Source: Albidovulum sp.
GTDB lineage: Bacteria > Pseudomonadota > Alphaproteobacteria > Rhodobacterales > Rhodobacteraceae
DNA: 64,000 nt
Direction: 5' to 3'
Assembly (NCBI GenBank): GCA_028823855.1
Contig: JAPPFL010000010.1
Coordinates: 1-64,000 of the forward strand
Position numbers and translations under genes: made by a program. Below, one piece after another: positions 16,765 to 24,486 of the stretch; position 1 is the first letter of the stretch, and each line of letters starts with the position of its first letter. The notes under the pieces are model-generated. The model did no database searches, was not told the DNA's origin, and worked only from the letters and a program-made list of their open reading frames with translations.

Positions 16765-17880
16765 ATGAACCAAGACACGCTGGACAAGGCCGTAAGCAGT
16801 TTGCAGCAAGAAAGGCTGGATGCCTTTGTCGTCTGCAGCCCGGAAAACTTTGCCTATCTGGCAGGATTTGTCGTCCCGTCGCACAGTATTCTGCGTTGGC
16901 GCCACAGCATGATCATAGTGACTGCCGATGGAAACAAGCACGTCTTTACGGTGGATATGGAAGAGAGCACCGTGAAGCAAAACCTTCCGGGCGTCGAGGT
17001 TCGCAGTTGGCGTGAGTTTGCCGACTGCTCGATGGTCGTCCTTGCAGATTATCTTAAGGAGCTAGGTCTTGAAAATGCAAAGCTGGGTCTTGAACTGGAC
17101 TATCTGCCTGCTCGCGATCTGGAACGCTTATCGGTTGAACTGCCTTCCGCGGCTCTAATGGATTCGTCGGAAATCTTCAGCCGGATGAGGTTCATAAAAA
17201 CCACGCGTGAAATTGACCTGCTACGAAGGCTTTCGCGGATTTCCGACAAGGCAATCAATGATGCCTACCAGTCGGTAGGCCTCGGGTCGTCGGAAATGGA
17301 TATCGCTGCGGCGCTTACACGCTCAATTTATCGGCAGGGCGCGCAAGACTTCAAGTTCATGATCGTGGCGACAGGTGAACGCAGCCAACTGCCGAATGTC
17401 GGACCCAGCCTGCGCAAACTTGAAATGGGTGACATTTGCCGCGTGGAAATCTTCTCGATCGTCGATGGCTACCATGCCGGTGTATGCCGGTCCGCCTCGG
17501 TTGGCGACCCGTCTCCAGAGGCAGACGAGATCTGGTCCATATTGGCGAATGCAACTAGGCAGCTTGTCAGCTTGATCGAACCCGGAGTGCCGACGAGCGA
17601 TGTCTACAGGAAATATCTGAAACTCGTCGAACCTCTCGACATGCCGCCGATTGATTTCGCCGGTCACGGCATCGGCCTCCACCTGCATGAGCATCCCTAT
17701 CTGGCCGACGCCGATCCGACCGTCCTGGAAGCGGGCATGGTCATGGGAATCGAACCTCTGATCTACAAGACTGGTCACGGTTTCGGGTTGCAGAACAAGG
17801 ACATGGTGCTCGTGACGGAGACAGGTTGCGAATTGCTTTCGGACTATACAAACACAAAGGAACTAATCCGAGTTTCCTAG
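16765..17880 (+). CDS. M24 family (creatinase/Xaa-Pro peptidase-like) protein without metal ligands
   Basis: A 371-residue pita-bread protein with a creatinase-like N-terminal domain and a C-terminal M24 domain. Of the five usual metal ligands (D, D, H, E, E), only the His of FAGHGIGL and the first Glu of MGIEPLIY remain. The first Asp is Glu (CRVEIFS), the second is Gly (HAGVCR), and the last Glu is Lys (QNKDMVLVT). Loss of metal ligands is known in creatinase, which hydrolyses creatine without metal, so this is more likely a C-N hydrolase than a peptidase. GGAG nine bases upstream supports the start. The operator lies immediately upstream. Confidence 0.8.
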   Translation: MNQDTLDKAVSSLQQERLDAFVVCSPENFAYLAGFVVPSHSILRWRHSMIIVTADGNKHVFTVDMEESTVKQNLPGVEVRSWREFADCSMVVLADYLKELGLENAKLGLELDYLPARDLERLSVELPSAALMDSSEIFSRMRFIKTTREIDLLRRLSRISDKAINDAYQSVGLGSSEMDIAAALTRSIYRQGAQDFKFMIVATGERSQLPNVGPSLRKLEMGDICRVEIFSIVDGYHAGVCRSASVGDPSPEADEIWSILANATRQLVSLIEPGVPTSDVYRKYLKLVEPLDMPPIDFAGHGIGLHLHEHPYLADADPTVLEAGMVMGIEPLIYKTGHGFGLQNKDMVLVTETGCELLSDYTNTKELIRVS

Positions 17881-17904
17881 GCCTCGCGCCCCAAGGACCC
17901 AGTC

Positions 17905-19350
17905 ATGACCCAGAAAACACTAATCGAAAACCTTCAGTTCCTGTTCACGGTTGACAAAAGAGACACGACAATTCGCGATGCGAGCATCGTTATCGAAGAC
18001 TCGGTTATCGGCGACATTGGCCCTTCGGACGAAGTCGCCGTCCGCCACGGGCGCAACTCGTTTGGCAAGATCGTGGACGGACGAATGATGGGCATGTGCC
18101 CGGGCTTTATCGATAGCCACGTCCATCTGTCGGAAACATTGTCGCGCGCGGTGTTCCCCGACAACCTGAATACGCGCGCCTGGGTATTTCACTGGGCAAA
18201 ACCCTTTTACGCCTTCATTACGAGGGAAGACGAATATTGCGGCGCGCTTCTGGGCATAACCGAGATGTTGCGGGCCGGTACTACATGCTTTCTAGACATG
18301 GGGTCGCAATACGATCCGGGCATAACCGTTCGTGCAATGGAAAAAACCGGTATTCGCGGCATAACCGGACGCCATGCGGCGGACAACCCGCCAGATGTCC
18401 TGCCGCGGGGGTGGACAAGCGAAATGGTCGATCACCACTTCTTCCCGGATGCGGAATCAGCTCTAGCGGAACTAGAAAAATGCGTCAGGAAATACAATGG
18501 CGCGCTGGAAGGCCGGGTGCGTTGCTGGGTCAACATTGAAGGCAAGGAACCTTGCACGCTCGAGCTCCATGTGGGTGCGCGCTCGCTGGCGGAAAAGCTA
18601 GGGGTTGGTACAACCTATCACCTTGCGACCTCGATCGAGGAGTCTGAAGTCTGCGAAAGCAAGCACGGTTGCTGGCCCGTAACGAGGATCGGCAATGCCG
18701 GAGGTCTGGGAGGCAACCTGGTGATAGCCCATTGCGCGGCGGTGCAGGACCAAGAAATACCTTTAATGGCAGAAAACGGTGTCAAGGTGGCCTTCTGCCC
18801 GTCCTCGTCATTCAAACTGGGCAAAGGCGCAACCGCTATCGGCAAATACCCCGAAATGGTCGATGCGGGCATGACAGTGGGGCTGGGAACGGATGGCGTA
18901 TCTGCGGCCGGAAATACGAACCTGATGCGTCAGATGTTTGTCATTGCCGGCATGTTCAAGGACGCCCGTGTGGATCCGACCGTATTTGACGCTCGACGCG
19001 CCCTGCGAGCGGCGACAATTGAAGGCGCGAAGGCCCTGCAGTGGGATGATGAAATCGGGTCTCTGGAAATCGGCAAGAAGGCGGACTTTGTGCTGTTCGA
19101 CCTGAATCACATCGAGTGGACACCATATTTTGATCCACTGCAAGCGCTGGTCTATTCGGCTTCCTCGGCGACGATCGACCAGACATGGGTCGACGGACAT
19201 CCCTGCTATCAGGACGGGAAGGTCTGCGGCGTGGACGAAATTTCTCTGCGCATGAAGGCCCGGTTGCTGGCTGCTGAGGCGGTCCAAAGAGCGGGTTTGC
19301 AAGATGAAGACGTTCCTGTCACAACGGTATTGTACGACGAAGGCAACTAG
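17905..19350 (+). CDS. amidohydrolase, cytosine deaminase/chlorohydrolase-like
   Basis: A 481-residue metal hydrolase of the subtype-III amidohydrolases (TrzN, AtzA, guanine and S-adenosylhomocysteine deaminases). Metal-site positions are DSHVHLSE near residue 71, His of TYHLATS, His of VIAHCAAV and Asp of GLGTDGVSAAGN. Such enzymes replace an amino, chloro or similar group on an N-heterocycle with hydroxyl, or hydrolyse a cyclic amidine. The gene lies 24 bases after the M24 gene and is probably cotranscribed. With the hydantoinase-like and cysteine-hydrolase genes it suggests stepwise degradation of a nitrogen-rich ring. Confidence 0.82.
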   Translation: MTQKTLIENLQFLFTVDKRDTTIRDASIVIEDSVIGDIGPSDEVAVRHGRNSFGKIVDGRMMGMCPGFIDSHVHLSETLSRAVFPDNLNTRAWVFHWAKPFYAFITREDEYCGALLGITEMLRAGTTCFLDMGSQYDPGITVRAMEKTGIRGITGRHAADNPPDVLPRGWTSEMVDHHFFPDAESALAELEKCVRKYNGALEGRVRCWVNIEGKEPCTLELHVGARSLAEKLGVGTTYHLATSIEESEVCESKHGCWPVTRIGNAGGLGGNLVIAHCAAVQDQEIPLMAENGVKVAFCPSSSFKLGKGATAIGKYPEMVDAGMTVGLGTDGVSAAGNTNLMRQMFVIAGMFKDARVDPTVFDARRALRAATIEGAKALQWDDEIGSLEIGKKADFVLFDLNHIEWTPYFDPLQALVYSASSATIDQTWVDGHPCYQDGKVCGVDEISLRMKARLLAAEAVQRAGLQDEDVPVTTVLYDEGN

Positions 19351-19399
19351 ACCGTTCCGGTTGACGCAAGGCAGGGGCTGTCCCGTGAACAGCCGCATG

Positions 19400-20245
19400 G
19401 CCGCATCCATTTTTTAACAGTGCCATTCTGGCAATTTTTGTTCCGAGTGTGTTTCGCAGCCGCAATTGGCGCAATGTATCAAGGTATGGGCGCATTGCCG
19501 CTCCCCGAAACTTATGCGCATCCGCCGATAGCTCATCAAAGCTACGCAGCAGCAATGCCGTTCGGTTCCTGATTCGCATAGTCCCGTTTCACGCGGAGCC
19601 TGCGCACCGCGTTGTGTTTGCGCCCGGCCTCGTATTTGCATTCGTCGCTTTTGAAGGTTCCCTGCGACGGCGCCAGTTCGGCCGCGACCGAACCGCCGAT
19701 ATGCGGTGAGCGAGCGCGGCCGGGAACAGAACGGCCGGCGCCGGCAACTGTATCGGAGGCGGCGCTGGCGGACGCAATTTCGGCTATCGCCGCCATCCGG
19801 GATTCTCAATCGGAACATTTTGTCAAGGACCATGGTTCCGGAAACTCGGCCCGATGCCGTTCTAAAGTGGTTCTGCGCCTATCCGGTGCCCGAAGACACG
19901 CAACCGGCCCTCGAAACGATGAAAAAGTCGATCCGGAAGCGATCGAAGTGCAAATTCGGCCCGACGAAAAGTGCGGCGAATCGCCAAGATTCCCCGCTTT
20001 TGAAAAACCACCGACAAAACCGGGCGCAGATCCGTCTTGCGGGTCCGACCCATGCGCCCCTGCGCCGGAATTATGGGTTGAATCAGCGACCATTCCTCAT
20101 CAAACGGGTTGTTTTGACGGTAACTGTTCATCCGTTTATGCTTTTCCTGATTGGCCTCGGCCCAAATCATGAAAGCCTTCATCTGGTGTTTCTTGCCTGA
20201 TGGAATACCATGGTTCGGGGCCAATTGCGACTTAAGGAACAAACT
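19400..20245 (-). mobile_element. degenerate IS5-family element (right copy)
   Basis: On the minus strand 20245 down to 20035 reads the same leader as the left copy (PNHGIPSGK, then FDEEWSLIQPIIPAQGRMGRTRKTD), the start of an IS5-like transposase. It then passes without the catalytic core into sequence matching 3540-3895. The segment 19680-20015 lies in the same orientation as its left counterpart, while 20035-20245 is inverted relative to it, so this copy is deleted and rearranged. The part 19400-19680 encodes nothing I recognise. Confidence 0.65.
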
Positions 20246-20354
20246 CCTGGGGCAGGGCGGTCTTTTCCCGGATTTTTCGCCCGTCGATTTTCCAAATGCT
20301 GGTTTGCGGCAAAGGACGGGATTTCTCTTGACAGGAATCGATTCGGCGTTAAAA

Positions 20355-20369
20355 GAACAAAGATGGAAC
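20355..20369. promoter_or_regulatory. LexA (SOS) box GAAC-N7-GAAC
   Basis: GAAC at 20355-20358 and GAAC at 20366-20369 are separated by exactly seven bases, the direct-repeat LexA site of alphaproteobacteria. The site spans the ATG at 20363. TTGACA at 20328-20333 provides a -35 candidate. LexA bound here would block early transcription of the imuA-like gene. Confidence 0.75.
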
Positions 20370-20989
20370 ATAATTTCGCAAAAGCAAAAGCCGGCCTCTT
20401 GGCCAGAGAGCGTTACCGCGACCGCCCCGTGGCGCGATTTTTAAGCGAGCTTGCGCTGGCGACCGGACGCGCGCACGAATTTTGCGGGCTTGCGCGGAGG
20501 ACGCTGGCTCTTATGGCCATTCGCGGAACGCAAGGCCCCGTTTTCTGGATTCGGCCCGTCTGGCAGCCTGATTGGCTGAATCCTGACGGCCTTATGGCCT
20601 TCATTGATCCAGGCAGATTGATTTTTGTCGAGCCGACCAGATCAGAGGATATTCTCTGGTCGGCGGAAGAGGTTCTAAGAAGTGGAGCGGTGCCGGTTGT
20701 CGTTGCGGACTTGCCCAGCCCGCCGAAGCTAACCCCGGTGCGGCGCCTGCATCTGGCGGCCGAAAACGGGGCGGAGCGCGGCCGCGCCGCGCCTTTTGCG
20801 TTGCTGCTTGTTCCCGGCGGGGGCGGTGCGCAGGGGGTGGAAAGCCGCTGGCAATTTTCGCCGAGGCACAAGCTCGGCCGGACTTCCTGGCGGCTGGCGC
20901 GGCTGAAAGCGCGCGGCGAACCGCCGAAGACATGGAAGGTCGAAAAGCGGGGAACGCATTACATGCTTGCGAAAGATGCGTCGGCATAG
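20363..20989 (+). CDS. imuA: ImuA/SulA-like RecA-fold protein
   Basis: A 208-residue protein resembling alphaproteobacterial ImuA-type RecA-fold proteins that assist the ImuB/DnaE2 mutasome in damage-induced translesion synthesis. Visible pattern: ATGRAHEFCGLARRTLALM, PVFWIRP, LNPDGLMAFIDPGRLIFVEP, DILWSAEEVLRSGAVPVVV and a closing WRLARLKARGE. No complete Walker A is present, as in related non-ATPase members. ATG 20363 is embedded in a LexA box, consistent with SOS induction. imuB and dnaE2 are not adjacent, so the mutasome genes must be elsewhere or absent. Confidence 0.65.
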   Translation: MEHNFAKAKAGLLARERYRDRPVARFLSELALATGRAHEFCGLARRTLALMAIRGTQGPVFWIRPVWQPDWLNPDGLMAFIDPGRLIFVEPTRSEDILWSAEEVLRSGAVPVVVADLPSPPKLTPVRRLHLAAENGAERGRAAPFALLLVPGGGGAQGVESRWQFSPRHKLGRTSWRLARLKARGEPPKTWKVEKRGTHYMLAKDASA

Positions 20990-21026
20990 CGTTATTTCAG
21001 GGAGACAAACGCCCGCGCGAGAAAAT

Positions 21027-21491
21027 CTAGTCGGCGGAAAGCCACTGGCGCAAAGCTTTTGAAGGATCGGAAATTTCCTCGACAGACGAATAGAAAAAGG
21101 ATTCCCATCCGATTTCAGAAAGGCCGGTAAACAGCATGAGATTAAGCGGGTACATCTCGCTGTCCGTGCAGCGCCGGAAATCGTCGCGAAAAAGAAATGT
21201 CGGCTTGTTCCATGCTATCGCCATCCCTAGTTCGACCATTACGCCCTCGTCCGGGGGGCAGCCGTTGACGATAGCGAAAATTCCGTCCGAGTCGCGAACG
21301 TCGCGCAAATCCGCTTGGCCGATGCGGTAAGCCCAGCCGGCGACCGCGCGGTCGATCTGATTGTTCCTTTGAAACGGTTCCCAAACTTCGGCTCCAAGAT
21401 CGGCCAGCGCATCGCTGATTTCCTGAAGCGGCTTTTCGCGCAATTGGGACGAGAAACCGTAGGGATTTGCCAAATACAAAGTCTTGCCCAT
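21027..21491 (-). CDS. nucleoside 2-deoxyribosyltransferase family protein
   Basis: A 154-residue cytosolic protein. It opens with KTLYLANPYGFS, has DSDGIFAIVNGCPPDEGVMVELGMA in the middle (catalytic Asp/Glu region of deoxyribosyltransferases) and ends near the EEISDPSKAL segment. Family members exchange or hydrolyse the base of deoxynucleosides, often in salvage or nucleotide-pool cleaning. ATG 21491 is preferred over a longer frame because GAGG lies upstream and homologues start here. It is divergent from the GNAT gene. I cannot tell transferase from hydrolase. Confidence 0.78.
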   Translation of the reverse strand: MGKTLYLANPYGFSSQLREKPLQEISDALADLGAEVWEPFQRNNQIDRAVAGWAYRIGQADLRDVRDSDGIFAIVNGCPPDEGVMVELGMAIAWNKPTFLFRDDFRRCTDSEMYPLNLMLFTGLSEIGWESFFYSSVEEISDPSKALRQWLSAD

Positions 21492-21693
21492 AGAAGTTAT
21501 CCTCTTTTTAAATCGGAAGCTTCCGAGAACAGTACTTTCGGCGACAAAGAAAATAAACTGCATTCGAGCCGAAAAAAATCGGATATTGCAGCAGTCAATG
21601 GAACCAGTAAATGAAACAGATGGATGCCATGCGGCAGTCCAAAAGCTTTGCCCGGGGAACGCCGTCCAAGCCGAATGCGCAGGAATCGGTGAC

Positions 21694-22179
21694 ATGAAAA
21701 TTCGAGTCGCTGAACGAATCGACGCGGAATCAATCGCCGATATCTGGAACCCGGTCATCAGAGACACCGAGGCGACGTTCAATAGCGTTGAAAAATCCGA
21801 AGAGGACCTGCGCGCATTGATCGCCGGCAAGCGGGACTCCGGGCTGCCCGTGCTCGTCGCCTGCGACCCAGCTATCGCGGGATTCGCGCTATGCGGACAG
21901 TTCCGCGGCGGAATCGGCTACGCTAGGACGATGGAGCATACGATCATGCTCGCCCCGTACGCGAGGGGAAAGGGAATGGGCAGAAAATTGATGGCGGCCT
22001 TGGAAGAAAGAGCCAGACTCAAGGATATCCACAGTTTGATCGCGGGAGTATCTTCGGCAAATTCGAGCGGCGTGGAATTTCACCGGGCGATCGGATACAA
22101 GGAAGTGGCGCGATTGCCGGAAGTAGGTTTCAAATTCGGGAATTGGTACGATTTGATCCTGCTGCAAAAATTCCTTTAG
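21694..22179 (+). CDS. GNAT N-acetyltransferase, phosphinothricin-acetyltransferase-like
   Basis: A 161-residue GNAT protein. The start IRVAERIDAESIADIWNPVI, the FNSVEKSEEDL segment, the acetyl-CoA loop YARGKGMGRKLM and the late FHRAIGYKEVARLPEVGFKFGNWYDLILLQ match the Pat/MnaT branch, which acetylates phosphinothricin-like compounds or the alpha-amino group of some amino acids. AGGA upstream supports ATG 21694; the frame is open further upstream but with no conserved sequence. The true substrate is unknown. Confidence 0.8.
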   Translation: MKIRVAERIDAESIADIWNPVIRDTEATFNSVEKSEEDLRALIAGKRDSGLPVLVACDPAIAGFALCGQFRGGIGYARTMEHTIMLAPYARGKGMGRKLMAALEERARLKDIHSLIAGVSSANSSGVEFHRAIGYKEVARLPEVGFKFGNWYDLILLQKFL

Positions 22180-22213
22180 GATCCAGCCGCTAGAGAATTG
22201 ATACGACTGCACA

Positions 22214-22897
22214 ATGGAACTTTGGACAAAAGTTTCTGAAATCATCGCGCGCCTGACAAGGAGAGGCGAGAAGCTCGGCGCGATTTTCAATAGCCGCTCG
22301 CCGCCCGAGAGAAGCGTCGCCTTTACGATCGCCGTGATAGCGCTCGGCGCGAAGCTCGCAAAGGCCGACGGAAGGGTTACGCGAGATGAAGTTCGGGTAT
22401 TCAGAGCGCTGTTCAAAATTCCTGCGCATGCGGAAAAGAATGCCGCCAGGCTGTTCGACCTGGCTAGGGAAGACATGGCGGGATACGAATTCTATGCCCG
22501 CCGCATAGCTACCATGTTCAGGAAAGACAAAGTGATTCTGGGCAGATTAATGGAAGCTCTCTTCCAAATCGCGGTGGCTGACGGAGGATACGACCCTGCC
22601 GAAGATGCATTTCTTCGGCGAGTCAGCGAGATTTTTGGGCTTTCGGACTCGTCCTTCCGAAAAATCCGTTCGCGCTTCGCCCAAGCTCCCGATTTCGATC
22701 CTTACGCTATCCTGGGCGTGGACAGAAAAGACAGCCTAGAATCTATCAAGAAAAAATGGCGCAAACTGGTCCTGGCGAACCACCCGGATAAATTCGTAGG
22801 TTCGGGATTGCCGGAGGAGGCGAGAAGAATGGCTGAGCTGCGCCTGGAATCCATCAACAAGGCGCACGATCTAATCAAGGGAAGTGCAGTTAGGTAG
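22214..22897 (+). CDS. DjlA-like TerB/J-domain co-chaperone
   Basis: A 227-residue protein. Residues about 30-150 form a TerB-type helical domain (LAKADGRVTRDEVRVF; VADGGYDPAEDAFL), and residues about 165-227 a J domain with the diagnostic HPD motif (ANHPDKFV). J domains stimulate DnaK ATPase. No transmembrane helix is obvious at the N-terminus, unlike E. coli DjlA, so it is probably soluble. It starts 34 bases after the GNAT gene. Confidence 0.85.
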   Translation: MELWTKVSEIIARLTRRGEKLGAIFNSRSPPERSVAFTIAVIALGAKLAKADGRVTRDEVRVFRALFKIPAHAEKNAARLFDLAREDMAGYEFYARRIATMFRKDKVILGRLMEALFQIAVADGGYDPAEDAFLRRVSEIFGLSDSSFRKIRSRFAQAPDFDPYAILGVDRKDSLESIKKKWRKLVLANHPDKFVGSGLPEEARRMAELRLESINKAHDLIKGSAVR

Positions 22898-22929
22898 TTC
22901 TTCCGAATAGCCCTAAGTCGCTGGAAATA

Positions 22930-23110
22930 TCTTCTTCTTTATAACTAGGGCCTGTTAGCTAAAGACCTTGATTCGCATGGCTTCATCGCGCCGCGATCAC
23001 TCCCGCCACGGGATCGATGATGGCTCGAAAGCCGGCGACAGTCTTGTCATAGCGCGTCGCAATAGCCCGGAACTCCTTGATATTCGCATTGAAATTCTCT
23101 TTTCGGCCCT
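22930..23110 (-). pseudogene. 3' end of an IS5-family transposase
   Basis: Read on the minus strand, 23098 to 22983 encodes NIKEFRAIATRYDKTVAGFR followed by AIIDPVAGVIAAR and a stop, the characteristic C-terminus of IS5-family transposases. Nothing of the upstream domain remains; 23111-23425 contains no recognisable gene. Confidence 0.75.
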
Positions 23111-23425
23111 TCTGGCTACAGGACGATCTGCGCAATACTTTAAGGCGCTAGGTCGATTTGATTAGGATGGGCGCGAACTGCAATCGGCATCTATGCCAAG
23201 CGATAGACCTGTCGCGCGAGGTTTCTATGAATCGTGCCCAACGGGCTCTGCAGGAGAGCGTCGAGCGGTCCGGTGCAAGGGTCTAGCTTTTCGCCCTGGG
23301 CGCGGATCTCGCTGCCTACTTTGACGATGAACGAACTCATGCGTAAAAGGGTTTCCTTTGCAAGGCGATCCGAGGTCTCCGCGCCAGATATGCCCGAGGG
23401 GCGATGCCCTCGCTTGCACCGCCTG

Positions 23426-24112
23426 TCAATTCAGGAATTTTATGCGGCGCTTGCCGTTGGTCTGAAAGTGGAACGGAATTTTTTTTGGAGGAAAACCATT
23501 CGACAGAGCGGCTTCGGCCGCGTCCAAAACCAGGCCTGAAATAAAGGGAATGTCCAGCATTCGCGTTTCGGAAATGGACGCCCACCTTAAGTTAACAAGT
23601 TCATCCGTTTCGGTGCCGAATTCGTCGAGCCCGCCTGCAAGCGGCAATTCTTCCGCGCAGCCTAGAAAAAACCGTGCGTCGAACCTTCGGCTGCGACCGG
23701 GAGGCGTGATGGCCCGAAAGAAAAAATACAACCCTTTGGCGCATGGTTTCATACCGCCGGACATGAACTTGCGCCAGGCGCCGACCGACTGCCGGCGTTC
23801 GAATTCCGAGCCCGCCGGAACTGCAAGACGAATCCCGGTTTCCTCCCAGACTTCCCGGATCGCGGCAGAAAAGAATGGTTCGGCATCGTCCGCATCGGTT
23901 TCCATTAGAAGCCTTTTTCGTGAGACATCGCATATCGGACCGGCGATTTTCGCCGCAAAGTCGCAGTCGTCGACAGCGCCTCCCGGGAATACGAATTTGC
24001 TCGGCATGAACACGGCTCGGCGTCCTCGCTGGCCTACGAGAACTTTCGGATCTTTCAGTCGGTCGCGTACAAGAACTACGCTGGCGGCATTTCGAATTTC
24101 GATTTCGTTCAC
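23426..24112 (-). CDS. NUDIX hydrolase
   Basis: A NUDIX pyrophosphatase of about 228 residues. The box is split by an insertion: FVFPGGAVDD, then about 30 residues, then AAIREVWEETGI with the catalytic REXXEE core intact. This long-loop form resembles the NUDT19-like group that hydrolyses CoA derivatives and other nucleoside diphosphates. GTG 24112 is chosen because GAAGAGGG lies upstream and the conserved strand IRNAASVVLVRD follows; the frame stays open to 24307 without conserved sequence, so the start is uncertain. Confidence 0.78.
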   Translation of the reverse strand: MNEIEIRNAASVVLVRDRLKDPKVLVGQRGRRAVFMPSKFVFPGGAVDDCDFAAKIAGPICDVSRKRLLMETDADDAEPFFSAAIREVWEETGIRLAVPAGSEFERRQSVGAWRKFMSGGMKPCAKGLYFFFRAITPPGRSRRFDARFFLGCAEELPLAGGLDEFGTETDELVNLRWASISETRMLDIPFISGLVLDAAEAALSNGFPPKKIPFHFQTNGKRRIKFLN

Positions 24113-24486
24113 TTCAAAATTTACCCTCTTCACTAGACCGCAGATCAAATGCCTAGCCGACAAAGAAAAAATTTGAAACCGAATCCATTCAGCGCGCAGA
24201 GGCAGCCAACGCATACTGCATTGCTGCATGCAAAATGCCGATCGCCTGATTTCCGCGGCGTTAAGCAAAAAATTTGCTACCCAAAACCATTTGATCGCGC
24301 CCTGCAAAAAGCAGAAAGACGCACTTGTGGCGGGCAGCTAAAGAATTCTTCTCTTCACGTCTGCCCAGGCAGCGTCCCGTTCGCGGGCAACGGCGAGCCA
24401 AATGAATGAATTGCCTTGCATCGGCGAAACGACATTTATTTGATTGACCGGTTGGAGACACGCTTCAATTAAGCGATAAGCCTCGT

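Noticed and set aside
19375-19412. Terminator after the last island gene
   Set aside because: GGCTGT/ACAGCC can pair, but the T-run lies too far downstream to form a standard terminator.
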